Positions 38,873-51,514 of a stretch of 64,000 nt of DNA are shown piece after piece (within the stretch, counting starts at the first letter, position 1; each line of letters begins with the position of its first letter). A program made the position numbers and the translations under genes. The stretch comes from Temnothorax longispinosus (lineage: Eukaryota > Arthropoda > Insecta > Hymenoptera > Formicidae). The stretch is taken from assembly GCF_030848805.1 (NCBI RefSeq), contig NC_092360.1, positions 12,338,001 through 12,402,000 of the forward strand. The letters are read 5' to 3'. Under the pieces are notes generated by a model. It searched no databases and had not been told where the DNA came from. It worked only from the letters and a program-made list of their open reading frames with translations.

Positions 38873-41800
38873 ACTTTTAATCAGAAGATACTTGTTTCCC
38901 GTGGTAAATATTATCTTCTTCTCGAGCTACTTCAAACAAATAAAAAATCTTTTCTTATGTTGGCAAACGTTAATTTATGTATACGAAGTTATTCTTAAAA
39001 AGCGATTGCATGATAGATATAATGTCAACTATACTAAGATTTCTTGAATTTAAAAAAGTTCAAAAGCCCACGAAAGAATGCAGAAGCTGCGTTCTATAAT
39101 CAATACGCAAATGGATACGTCTGAATTTCTTTCGCGATACATTATTCATCAGAATCATTAACAGAATTAAAAGATTTCTGTATATGCAGCTCATATTTTC
39201 AGATGAAATAATTTAAATACCCTATTTTATCTTATATTTACGTAATTTGTAAAGCTTTTTAATTACGCGCGATAATAATTATTCATAAACATCAGTAAAT
39301 GTCGCGGTGTCTCATTTATGCGGGCACGTAGGAAAATCTCGTCTCTGCAAAATATTCCGAGAAAGACGCGAATAGAATTAGCGAACGAACTATCCGTATA
39401 TATTTATTCGTTATGTTATAGGGAAGAAGTTATTTTCGCGCGAAAGACAGGATTTAATCTGACTGCAACGTAGCTCCGGCGCGTATCCGTGGTTTGTGAA
39501 ATGACGTTTCGTTCACGTCGAAAAAATATGAGCGTCCAATACTGGGCTATGATTATGTAAAACACGGAAAATCCCAGTCTACCTGAAAGTAATTGGAACA
39601 TTCGCCCAAGAGATTTTTTGGATCGAACGCATTATGCGCCGTACGTGGTGTTCCATGCATTTTTTGCAAGTTATGAGGGCGTCGTACATATATACGGCGT
39701 CATTTTATTTTGCGGAGCGGCGTGGCGCTCTATAGTGTTTGCGGTCTGAGTTGAGTATCTGCGTTGAGTGTGTTGAAGGAGCATATACTCCCGCGAGCTG
39801 TCGATATGTACACAAACACGAGGGGGGAGGGGGAGAGGGAGGGGAGGGGGTGTGTGTATCTCGGCATTCCCTCTTGATGCACTCACCAAGGTACGCATGC
39901 ATTTTTATAAACCGTCATAAGCGGATATACTGGTTACGCTCCTTGATCCATATCTCAAGTTTGCGTCATACCCGCGACAAACCCACCGAAAAAAGAAATT
40001 GTATAAGTACAATTATTTATTCCTTGGTGTAAACCAAGAGAACGAGTATCAGGAGTATAGGAAGAGCCCGAGAGATAATGATAAAAGCATAAAATCACAA
40101 ATTATTATAAAACATGGATAACATAAAGCATAAAGCTAGAAGGAACGCAGGTAATAATACAAAGGATTTAAAAGGTTGAAGTTTAAATGTGTCATGAAAG
40201 ATGTAGACGACAAGAAATCTTCTGATATTTTTTCTTTTTTTAAACCATTCTCATATATATATATATACATATAAAAGATAGGGAAAAGATATTTTTTCAA
40301 GTTCAGAGAAAAGAGATATTTTTAAAAATAAAATCGTGACAGTCCAGGTGAAAATAAAAATCGCTAATAAGAATCATAATTGCCAAACTGTCCGTATTCC
40401 GACAACAGAAATGTAAAAATTTTCGTTATTTATATATTTTTTAGTTTATCGAATAGGATAAATTTTCCTCTTTTTATAAATATTTATTAGGTAGGCACTT
40501 GATTAAAAAGAAACAACAAAATATTACGTCTTCATGTATACATATATTTAAAAAGCAGCAAGGCATTCCGAAATGCGATAGCTTGTGCGCTCGAAAGAAA
40601 ATTGTCTCTCAGCTTTTCTAACGTCTATCCAGCAGATGCACTCACGTGATTTGCTCGTCTCGGTTGATGAGAATACATGCTCCGACTCATCGCAAAAAGG
40701 CTTGGCCGCTATAATGTCGTATTGATAAAGATAATGGCAGTATGCCTCCCCTAATAGCCTAGCGATAAAGACAAGAATGACGCTGAGGCAAATAATAAGT
40801 CTTTTTGCATCACAAGCAACCTTTCTCATTATACCTATTTATGGACTTATACTGCAGCAATCCATTTATAAACTTATTAGCGACTTATGTAGCGACCTAT
40901 TCATTCATAGACTTACACTGTAGCGAGCCATAACAAGCCACTTTACGTCTGTGAAGTTGGCCCACTTTTTCAAAATTTGAACAAGCCACCTTACTAACCA
41001 ATAAGACATATTTTTTATGTTATATGTTATTTTTTATAAATTTGCTTCAAAGATGAGAAAATAATATACGTATAGCTTATTTTTGAAGCAGCGCAAGTCG
41101 AATTTTGTAATATCATGAATTTTAATGAGATGAGTATGCAAACTGCTGCGGTATATTTATCTTACCAAGATTTTGAAACTGAATCTACGCTACCTTTAAA
41201 ATAAGCGGCTTATATCTATATATAATATAATACGTTTTAATATAGGTACGTGATAACTCTCTTTTGTAAATGTGTTTTTTATTTATAATGGAACGTAATA
41301 TATTTATTTGATAGTCTATAATTTCAAATATGTATATTAAAATGCAATTAGTCAAAATCAATGAAATATAAACCAAGTTTATTACTAAAATTTAAGCTTT
41401 GAAATATATAGGATAATTAAATGCACTTTGAAAGACAATATTTAATCATTTAAAAATGCATAATTGAAAAAAAGTAATAATATTCTAAAAGTATAAAATC
41501 TTATATCTTATATCTTTTACATTTAAAGATTTACATCTATGAATAATTTAAATGTGAAAGTAATCCCTTGAAAATAAGAGATTACGTAAAAATATAGTTT
41601 ACACAATACGAAATATCGATTGCTTGTTATATATTTCACCCGCGATATCATAAACTATTTAGTATAATTTTCTATTCTTCAACGAAAAATTCGTCTTCTT
41701 CTTTTCTCTTTCTCATCGACATAAATCACGTGAGGCAAGCTAGCCACTTATTAAGCAGTGGCCCTAACGGGTGGCCAATTATTCAAATATGATCGAATAA

Positions 41801-44800
41801 ATACATAAGCAAGCGAGAGACAGTTAAATCGATCTGGAGCGATGCGATGTCGTTTGTATACATATAAAAGGCACCGACGAATGAGCGGTCGTTATTCGCC
41901 GGGATCTTCTTGTCGTCGGCGATGCGAGCGCACCTTTTTCGTGTTGGATGCGCAATGACGGAGGAGAGGAGGGGTTCGTTTCGAAAGAACAGAGCGTAAG
42001 AAATTACGAGTGCCCCAGCACGAAAACCACCTAGACCTAAACAACCTCGCGTTTTCTGTCATCATTCCAAAGCGTATACGCACATATGCTCACGGATAAT
42101 CGACGAATGCTCGCAGTGACGTTTTTCTTAATTATTTCGGTACCTCGAACGACTGCTCCGAGACAACAACGAGCATCGACGTGAATAACGTATAAATACG
42201 TCAGAAAATATCTAAAATTATTTTTAATGGGTATTAAGTCGCATCAGCCGTTTAATTTTGCTGTGAATCATTATAAATTCGTTCGCGAAATGTAAATTTG
42301 TGCTCTTTCATTTAATCTTCGAAGCTATGTAAGCTTCTTTTCATTAAAAAAGGAATTGAGACTATGAGATTTATGTAGACTACGCATCACTGTAGATATT
42401 ACGATATACAGCGATTACAATACACATTTAATATATAGACTTGTGCAAACTACGGTACACCGTTAAACTTTCAATCTACAAATTGTTTGACGAAAGTTAA
42501 TATTCAAAGTTAATATTCATCAGAGGTCGATTTTTTTTTAACAGAAAAATCAACATATCGATCATTACAATTTTTCAATCTTAAGTAATTTAAAATCAAG
42601 ACCTTGTCGTAAATTGCAGTAGAAATGCAAATATATATTTTGCTTTTTTATTTAATTTTAAGTATAATACGTTTTGTTTTAGAGTATAAACTTAGAATTC
42701 GAATTTTATTATCATGTCAAGTTACATAAAATTATTGAAATATACAGAATGTTAAATTAAAAATTTAATTATATTAAACTTTTGAATTAAATTGTTGCTT
42801 AAAAGTCATGGACGAAGATTTGTATTTAAAGATCAAAGATTTTATTGCCACTCAGAATAAATAATGCTTTTATATATGTGTACGCTTAATAACGCGATAT
42901 GAACAATAACGTATCGATCGTCTAACAATTGATCACACCGAACAATTCTTCATTTTCTTCTCCATGGATATTAAACGAGAAGTCAGAACACTTGATTAAA
43001 TAAGACATCGATCAGCCATTTTTCGTTATCCCATTCTCTGGCCTGCAGCCACCATTCTTTTCATCAGTTTTCTCGGAATACATTTTGACAACATGCAGAG
43101 AGAGCCAACCGCGCGACGTCCCGCGGCCTCTTCGGAGTTTATGAGAATGCATGTCATTGACTCTATTGTGCGGCTTATGGACCCCGGCGAGAGCAGACAC
43201 GAAAAGGACCCTTTTCGAGATGCTCGTAAGAAAGCAAGAAAATTCTCCACACATAATATCCCATTATTGTTCATTTTAAGCGCTTCAACAGCAGGTACGC
43301 GAAAGACTTTTATTTCCGTTCCGTATAGAAACGCTTGAGAAATATCATCTGGCGAGATTATTGGGCGGGGAATGTTATATCATCAGAAATTAACACATTA
43401 AAAGGACCGCGCCCGATTTTAACGAGTGCAATACAATTGTGTATGTTTGTTTACAATTTTTATCGTTTTTAAAACAATCTTGAAATTCTGTATCTCACGA
43501 TAACAAATTAAAATCGCGCGATTTTCTATGCGCAAGTTATGAAATAATTATTAAGCGTATATTTTTTTCTAAATGGTTTACTATCAATCACAATTATATT
43601 TCTTACATTATATAATCACTGATTTATCAACAGTGATATAACAAATGAAGCTTGAATTGAGTAGAATGTCATAATAAAGGGAGTAATTTTCTTATTTCGC
43701 AACATTAGTCGAAAAAACCTTCCCGTCATCATGGTATCTTGTAGTCACTATGCATGTGCTCTGACGTGAACGGGTTAAGCGTGCGTAATAAGGTTAATGG
43801 CCCCCGACAGGCACCTTGCGGCGAGAAGAACCGCAGTACGACGTCTCGAGACTTAAACGTGTCGCTTTAAATAGTCGATCAACCACTTAATGTCTCTCGA
43901 TTATGCCAATTTGAGGGAAGTAGTGCGCGTCACGCCACTCGGATTTCCAGCAAAATTGTTACCTCAGCCTGTATATACTAAAATACGCAAGCTGTATTTT
44001 GATTTTTATCACAAGGCTTTTTTGCTACAAGATTTATTATTAATTTATTATTAAAAATTCTAAATTTATTACAAAAATTTAAAAAGACGTGTCACTTAAT
44101 CAAATTTCTGTTGAAAAAAGGATCAACTTTAAATCGGTCGTATAGAAAAATTTGTCGACTTCTCAAAATTACTCCGTATACCATTATCTTGTAACAATTC
44201 AACGACGAAAGAGTTATCGATTACCGTGGACGCCGATATTTGCATCGATGAACAGATGGAATTAAACGCCAGTAGGTAATCTATAGATATATTACTATTC
44301 GACGACTTTGTATCGAATAAAAGCCTACAACGAGAAGAACACACGGCCGGCTTGTCGCGAATTCATTATCGAGTTCGTTTGAATTTGTCGACTAGGTGCT
44401 TTATTTCACTCTACTGCCTCGAACGTTGGATGAAATCTCAATACATGGATCTTTTCGCGCGTGACGTACGCGAACGGTGATTCGTTCGAAATTAAATCTT
44501 TTTCGATATCCCTTTTGATGTAATTCGTTTTAATTTTAGCTCGCCTCCGTGCTTCGGCCTTCACGGAAATAATATGTAGAGACACGGATGGAAATTTCTC
44601 GAAAGAGAGAAAATACGTGAGCTAACGTTCGAACAAACGTTCTGTCTAACTTTTTTTCCCCTCCACGTATCTTTGATAGATCTATAGAGACGTTAGTGAA
44701 ATTTTATTTATTTTAATTCATATAGGCTAACGGCTAGCTGTGCAAACGGAGTTATTGAAATGGAACTATTCAAACATACTTCGCAAATTGCATTTTGTCG

Positions 44801-45855
44801 AATAAATATTTTATCGACTTTCCATATCATGGTATTTTGCCAGATATTGCATGATCTCGATTGCACGACCTATTATATGCTATGCAAAACTTTTATCGCA
44901 ATTTTTTAAATATTTATTTTCTGAAAAGATTTAAAAAGTTGAGATTTTCGCCATCTTTATCTAGCAAGATGCTAGATGAAAAAAATTTTAATTTGTGGTG
45001 CGCATCATAATTAATTTATATTTCGGCAAAGTAAATTTAATCTCGCTTAGCATTTCTCGTATTTGATCGATCATGAATAGTTTGTAATAATGTAAAAATT
45101 ATTTATAGAAACAATAATACTTCATAAATATGAAATTATATATAATACATACGTGATGCACATACGTATGAACATCGATTTGGACATTATTTAAACAACA
45201 ATGAATGAAATATGAGTTAAATCCCGGTGTCTGTAGAAAATTTATTTTTTCAAAAATTTGCGGAAATTGTGCATACACAGAATACACAAGGTTTCTATTA
45301 GAAGTTTATTTTGTACTCAGATTACGAAATCAGCTTTCGCCAAATGATATTTCTATTATAACGCTCACGTCGCGATATATATAGGTTAAAATTAATGCAA
45401 AACATAGGATGCAGATCGATGTATATAATATCGCGCATGACAGAGTTATATTGAATATTAATTTATTCGTGATAACGAAATTGACACTTCAACGGAAATC
45501 CACTCGCGTCTTTCCACGTGACGATACAAAGCTTAATAACAAAACTATAATGAACGATTCAACCTTTACCGAGCACGTTATATAACAATTCGAGGCAGAT
45601 GGACGCTTTTGAATGTCCGCAAGAAAAATAAGGAAAAGCTAATACTGTAATTGTAACAAAAGTCGAGTAGATCTCGTTGTCTTTGGCAATAACAAACGTG
45701 ACGACCACGTTATTATGGTCTCGGCCGTGGGCCGTGTCGCGAAGACGGACAATAAAACCGCACCCGAAACGAGCGAGGTTTAAACACCCGATCAAACGAC
45801 AGCGGTCACACGAATTGCGAAATTAGCTCGGAAGCGAGTCGACTATTATCCAGGC
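38873..45855. other. Long mostly non-coding stretch
   Basis: AT-rich with several GC-richer patches (39,660-39,900; 40,550-40,830; 41,880-42,120; 43,080-43,300; 43,780-43,960; 44,440-44,660). The two most protein-like frames are minus 40,548-40,829, which meets a GTGAGT word at 40,638-40,643, and plus 43,093-43,338, preceded by a CAG and containing an internal GGTACG. Neither has both splice sites plus a recognisable domain, so neither is called. Confidence 0.3.
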
Positions 45856-46085
45856 GCTTAACGTTAAGAGACGTAAACGTCGGAGAGCGTACTCGAGACT
45901 CGAGTATGCCCCTTTAACGCAGACGAAGAGAAGTGTCCGAAGATATCGGGCGGTCGACGCGGCGCCGCGCCGCGCCGGCCGACACATTTTGTAAATATTT
46001 GGTGGCCGCGGCGATATCGTTGCAGACAGTAGACTGCAGCGACGGGAAAAGTCGGATCGCGGTGATATGTTCGTGAGAAAAAAGC
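45856..46085. promoter_or_regulatory. Compact GC-rich island
   Basis: Very CpG-dense core (GCGGCGCCGCGCCGCGCCGG around 45,960-45,980) within AT-rich DNA. A 75-codon minus frame is a composition effect. Possible promoter island for either strand. A (GA)n run follows 170 bp to the right. Confidence 0.25.
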
Positions 46086-46246
46086 AGCCAAGCGAAAGGT
46101 ACTAATTTACACCGCTTTTCGGGAAGAATTTAACGAGCGTCATCAGGAGAGAATAAGGCTGAACGCGGTCCATAAGGCTGAATAAGGTCCACGCGATTGT
46201 AACAATGATAGGAGAGGAAAATTTTAAAAATGTAAATAGATTTACG

Positions 46247-46250
<4 letters not shown>

Positions 46251-46287
<37 letters not shown>

Positions 46288-46288
46288 A
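46251..46288. repeat. (GA)n microsatellite
   Basis: About 38 bp of GA units with one interruption near the right end. Confidence 0.9.
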
Positions 46289-48717
46289 AGACGTGAAAGA
46301 AAATCATAGTGGAAAAACCGTGTGTGAGTATATATGTCCCCAAAAATATAGAAATTTTGTGCACATGTCACGTAATACCAGATGCTATCGACTATTTGGA
46401 TGAAGGATTATTTTTAACACTGAAACAGAGTAAATTGTTTTCACGTAATAGATGTTTTATGTGTAGATCCGTATATAGCGTACATTGCGGCTTCTTACAT
46501 ATTTGTATAAATCTATAATAGCATAATTCAATATATTTTTATTCAAATGAGATAATTATTAGTAAATTGTGTTTGACAATGTTTACTATACATTTTAATT
46601 AATTTTTTGGATTTCGCATTCTGCAATATTTTACTAAAACCTTGATACGATAGCCGGATACAAATATTCGTTAAAGTACCACTTAAACATACTGATGGGA
46701 CTTAATAGGCTCGTATAGGACATTTAATCGATAACCCTCGTTTCGTTGCGCCGATAATGATACGCGAGTGTGAAGAGCCGAATTTACAAAAGCGATCGAC
46801 GGTTGGAATTTCGCTTTATCGCGGTTGCTCCGCTTACAAACCAGGGACACGCCGTAAAAATTCATTTTAACCAACGCGCGAGGCTTGAACGCGGTCTAAA
46901 CAATGCACGTTAGTTGTGAAAAAAAAAAGGAGAAAACAAAATATGCGGGAACAAAGCAAAAATCGCTGGAGCACGCATCGATTTCGATACATCGATCTGC
47001 TGACGGGCAGATTCATTGTTTCGATATTTTCCATCGCATATTTTAATTGACATTCGAGAAGCGCGTCGCGAGAACCATCCACACATCAACGCGCCCGGCA
47101 TTGTGCGGGGGCTCAATGCCAATCGCCGGGAAGCATAACCGTAACGCGTCTCGGTGAGAAAAAGTATTAATTTGTTTGCTCTTCCGAATAGAATGGAATG
47201 AAAAGTCGAGTGCTCTCGCGGTAGAGCGGGCAAAAATCTGCTGATTTCTTTCAAATCGGATGAGCTCAATGAGAACTCATTTGAATCTAAATTAGACGCC
47301 TTTTTTTATTGTACACACATAACGAAATCTTTTTCTTATATATTTAATACAAAATATTCTGTCAACTGTTAAAATTTTCTTGTAAGTGCCGTTATAAAAA
47401 TATTTATAAATTCTTAACTCTAATCGCAAGAATTTTTTTCAAGATGCATAACTTTGTTATTAATAAAAATTAATTTGTAAAAGCTGTTTCTCGTTCTCTC
47501 AAGCAAACTCGAAAACGTATTTTGGAAAGTTAAGCGCTATTAATAATATGAAGCGTTATCTTGAAAAAATGTCTGTAATCACGCGATTGGAACTTCCTCC
47601 TTTGCTGTAACATTGTGATTCGCGAAGTCGATGGTTAGGATGTACTTTCCTGTTATTTTGCCGGTTTCCGGGAAATTTCGAACGCATTAAATCGAAGCAC
47701 GTTCCTTATCAGCCATGCTCGACCCACTCTGTCATAACGCATCTGCCGAGCCAGCTAGTTTCAGGAAAACAGATTTTGCGACACTTTTCGATTTCCATTC
47801 GATCCCTCGCACGAATTCGTGGCATTTTTTCCAGTCTTAATATCAGAAGCGTCAAAAATACATATATATCATAAATATGCAAAATATTGCACATGATAAC
47901 AATAACTAAATTTTTTTTAATATGTAATCTATAAAGCTTTCCTGATTACAATGATAAAAATTATTAAAATTTTTTAAATGGAAATATTTTGGAATAATTT
48001 ATAGCATTTATTTAATTATAATTCTATTTATATATACATATATTTAAAGAGAAGTTGCATTTTGAATATTTTACCGGTGGACATAATAGTACACGGATTA
48101 TATTTGTAGTGCAATGGTGTGTAAAGCTTTCGAGCGTTAAAGAGCATTAACCCTGGAATGCTGTTCTAGATTAATTTTCACGCGCGCCATCAACATAATT
48201 TATCTTTTAGTGTTTTGTAATTGAATTAGAGTAAAATGTGTATTTTATTATACCTATCTAATACTACAAACTAAAAAAGATCATTGCAGTTAAACTAGTG
48301 TTAAAAATAAATAAAAATTGGCTTTTTTTATAAAAATTCTTTGCAATATCTTACAATATTAACCTGCTATAGTAATATAGAAAAATTAATTTCGCATTCT
48401 CTAATTAAAAATAATTGTGCAAATGGCACGAGGCAGCTTAATCGTAAGATGGTGAAAAGAAGAAAGAAGGTTAATTAAAATACTGACGCTAAACGAAAGT
48501 ATTGTGCGCGTTTCTCTCTATACAAGAATGGCGGGAAGGATTCGGGAGAGTCGAAGATCGAACATCGGCGTATCCTTTCCGCGAGCTATTTGCCGCGTGA
48601 TAATGAAGCTGGTGGTTCATTAGGCGAAAAAAAGCTCTGGTAGCTAACGTTATTGGACAATCCGGCTACCGTCAGCCGCTTTATCTCGCTTTTATTCGAT
48701 CCTTTATTCGCGTTTCC

Positions 48718-48720
<3 letters not shown>
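46289..48720. other. Non-coding stretch
   Basis: AT-rich with a GC-richer patch at 46,690-47,270 that is open in overlapping minus frames (up to 119 codons). No splice-bounded exon or recognisable protein was found. Confidence 0.35.
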
Positions 48721-48760
<40 letters not shown>

Positions 48761-48784
48761 TTTTCTCTTTCTCTTTCTCTTTCT
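48721..48784. repeat. (CT)n / CTTT microsatellite
   Basis: A pure CT run is followed by CTTT-interrupted repeats, giving S/L-rich artefact frames. Confidence 0.9.
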
Positions 48785-48992
48785 TTGTCTCGCTACATTG
48801 CCTATCACCTTCTCCCTTCCATCCTTCGTTGGTGGCAAATCCCTCTCGCTGCGTAGCTCTGTGGAATCGCAGCTTCAGTCACTGTTCCACTCCAGGGATT
48901 AAGTGTATATCAGATGATACGAGATTCCGTAGAATTGAATGTGCCACCGGCGGCGGTACAGTTTCAACGATATATGTATACATATGTATGTA

Positions 48993-48993
<1 letters not shown>

Positions 48994-49065
<72 letters not shown>

Positions 49066-49075
49066 GTATATATAT
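48994..49075. repeat. (GT)n followed by (TA)n microsatellite
   Basis: About 29 GT units run straight into TATATATA-type repeats and end at a G-run (GAGGGGGGGG, 49,083-49,092). It is the longest dinucleotide tract in the window. V/C and H/T-rich frames over it are artefacts. Confidence 0.95.
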
Positions 49076-50639
49076 GTACACCGAGGGGGGGGATTATTCT
49101 GTTATTTTATCGGGTACCCGGGATCGAACACGCCCGCGGGTTTGACCGAGATGCCCTGTTCGTACGTTGTTGGTCCAGTGAAAAGGTAGGCGTGCATATT
49201 TATCGCATATAGTCAAGGGTTTGTTTAGGCAACGATAGTGATTCGCATTTTTGTCAAAAGACACGCAGTCACGCGACTTACTAGACGTCAGTCATTATGC
49301 TACCTATAATAATCGTTATGACTGAAGAGAAGAGAAAAAGCAAGAATATATAGATAAAAAGTAAGAATGTATATGAATAAAATGTGCGATTGCGTGTATG
49401 GGAAATAATTGCTTACCTTATCTAATAAAATTTAAGATATTTGATAATTTAATTTAACGGAATGCGTGAATATGTTATTAAATTTTGGTATCTCTGTTAA
49501 TAATTAAAGAAACTTTAATTTAAATATTAAAAAATTTAAATATTTTTAAAATAAAGATAAATTTTGATATTAGATTCTTTTGCAAAGAATGCATTTCTTT
49601 CTTGAATATAAATAAAGTAATTGTAACAGTATGTATAATACTGCAATTGTACGTTAAAGAAAGAAATTAATAAGTTCATAAAAAAACAAACTGCTATCGT
49701 AATACCGTACTTGCTGTGATAAATCGCTAATTCGCAACAAGTAGTTAATGGCGTCATAACGTTCGCAGTAATATAAAACTCTTCTCACTCGGAGATTACA
49801 ACGCGACACGATAACATACGATAATTTCCATCGTATAACGACCGCGATACTTTTTTCTCCACTAAAGTTATAAGGTAACTCAGAATTCTCTTTAAAACAA
49901 AAAAAGAGAACTCGAATGAACGTGTTAATTTAACAAGCCGTGCACGAAAAAACAGAGTCAATCTCACCGAACTGCTCGTTAGCGCATCTCGAATTCTATA
50001 TAATTTGTAGCGTGCATACGCATTTAACCTTGAAAGTGAAAGGCCGAATCGGGATTCAGGAATCTAAACTCTGCAGATCTGTATAATATGAGATGGATCC
50101 TGATTTCAAAGACTGTCAGAAGTTTTGTATATATTAAAATATTTAAATATTCAAATAATTAAAATATTACATAGGACAATTCTGTCTGTTTGAGAGACGC
50201 GAGAGTTTCTTATATTTTCCACACTTAAAATGAAATAAACATTTATCTATAAAATAATTTTTTAATGTATAGAAAAGGAAAAGTGAAGCGTGAGAAATTC
50301 GATTAAATTAAACAGATGTTGTGATACTAAAGTTAAATAAGATATGAAGTTGCAAAATGTTACATTTAAAACATTTATTATCAGACAATTTAAAAACACT
50401 AGTAGATAATCCTAAAAATTTGATTCCAATATTCCATACAAGCTAAGCTAGAGCTCTAGTGTACAGAAACTTTTTATTATAGACAATGGTCACTATATAG
50501 ATATAGATATATGTGTGTGTATAGTTGTAAAAATACAAAAATAAAATTTCTTAGAATATACAAGAATATCCCAGAGTAAAATAAACCAGGAGAATGTGCT
50601 AAAAGAGGAAAACGACACATTAGATGCGATCTCGTAAAG
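49076..50639. other. Non-coding stretch
   Basis: AT-rich after a short GC-richer patch (49,085-49,190). Nothing supportable was seen. Confidence 0.4.
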
Positions 50640-51031
50640 ATCAATGTAACTAAGCTGGTTGCATTGTCCAAACAAAATTCTTCTCATAATATACAACCGC
50701 GCGAGGTATTCCGGGCAAGTGAGAGATACACTCACGAAGCACCCAGAAGCGGCGCGAAACGGCTCGTAGAAGGACCGGAGGTAGAAGCGATATAGATGGA
50801 AAAAGGAGAACGTTCGGAAGCGGTATGAGGAGGAAACGCAGAACGCAAAGAAGAGCGACAGAGCGAGATGGAGGGAGACCCTCCAATAACAGTCGCCTTC
50901 GTATTGCCAGCCGTCCAAAGTCGAAGGAAACCCACGTCGCCAAAGCGGAATCTCAATCCCGAGCCGGAGAACCGCGGCGGAGTCGAGAGACGGAGCAGCG
51001 CGTCGCGTTCCACCCGCACCCGCGCGGCGCC
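50640..51031. promoter_or_regulatory. Left half of a transposon-split GC-rich island
   Basis: The GC content rises steadily to the Foldback insertion point. On the plus strand it is purine-rich. The original right-hand continuation, now displaced beyond the element, is CGCG followed by a GTAAGT donor (53,415), so this block could be the end of a plus-strand non-coding exon. On the minus strand a CTTC|GTGAGTG donor-like site (about 50,728-50,735) would fit a leftward first exon, so a bidirectional promoter is possible. Frames on both strands (up to 200 codons, 50,493-51,095 minus) run into the transposon end and are not considered genes. Confidence 0.35.
51023..51031. repeat. 9-bp target-site duplication, left copy
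   Basis: CGCGGCGCC directly abuts the transposon end. The identical 9-mer directly follows the other end at 53,402-53,410. Confidence 0.85.
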
Positions 51032-51265
51032 ATGTGTATGAAGTTAGCATATCAATTGTCAGCATATCAAAAAAAAAGTAGAGTTCTCTTTGCATACAAC
51101 CGAGTTCTATAGTTCCTGATAATTTTTAACAATAGTTCTGGTCATTAAATGTAAATAAACGGAAGTTGAGAAATGATATGCTAACTTCCCGCGAAGTTAG
51201 CATATCATATAATTTTTTCAGAATGAATTTTATAGTTCTTGACGAGTTCTATAGTTCTGTAACAT
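51032..51265 (+). repeat. Outer terminal inverted repeat, left
   Basis: It matches the complement of 53,165-53,401 with only a few differences visible by eye (for example GATATGC against GATGTGC). It contains the word AGCATATC near the tip and the GATATGCTAACTTC/GAAGTTAGCATATC hairpin. ATAGTTCT words are scattered through it. Confidence 0.85.
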
Positions 51266-51514
51266 AGTTCTGACTATTAACTATCTCTAAATAATTATTA
51301 GCAATTGTTATCAGCATATCACTCGTACTAGAGTGATATGCTATGCTTCTGCGACAAGTTCTCGGCTCGTTCGAAATTTTAAACAATAGTTCTGAACCCC
51401 CTGACGATAGTTCCGTACAGTTCTGACCCCTGGCAACCTTTAAATAATTATTAACAATTGTTATCAGCATATCACTCGTACTAGAGTGATATGCTATGCT
51501 TCTGCGACAAGTTC
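51266..51514 (-). repeat. Inverted part of the 153-bp unit array (two copies)
   Basis: The landmark GCAGAAGC is read on the minus strand at 51,352 and 51,505, exactly 153 bp apart. The sequence is the complement of the right-arm units. A minus frame here (51,249-51,470) encodes the same repeat peptide as the right arm, confirming the inversion. Confidence 0.85.

Noticed and set aside
40548..40829. 93-codon minus frame with hydrophobic start meeting a GTGAGT
   Set aside because: The donor context (TCAC|GTGAGT) is modest, there is no upstream promoter-like island and no recognisable family. Kept as unproven.
43093..43338. 81-codon plus frame after a CAG, with an internal GGTACG
   Set aside because: The acceptor tract is poor, the minus strand is equally open, and the product is not recognised.
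48653..49212. Serine/leucine-, cysteine/valine- and threonine/histidine-rich frames
   Set aside because: Direct translations of the (CT)n and (GT)n microsatellites.
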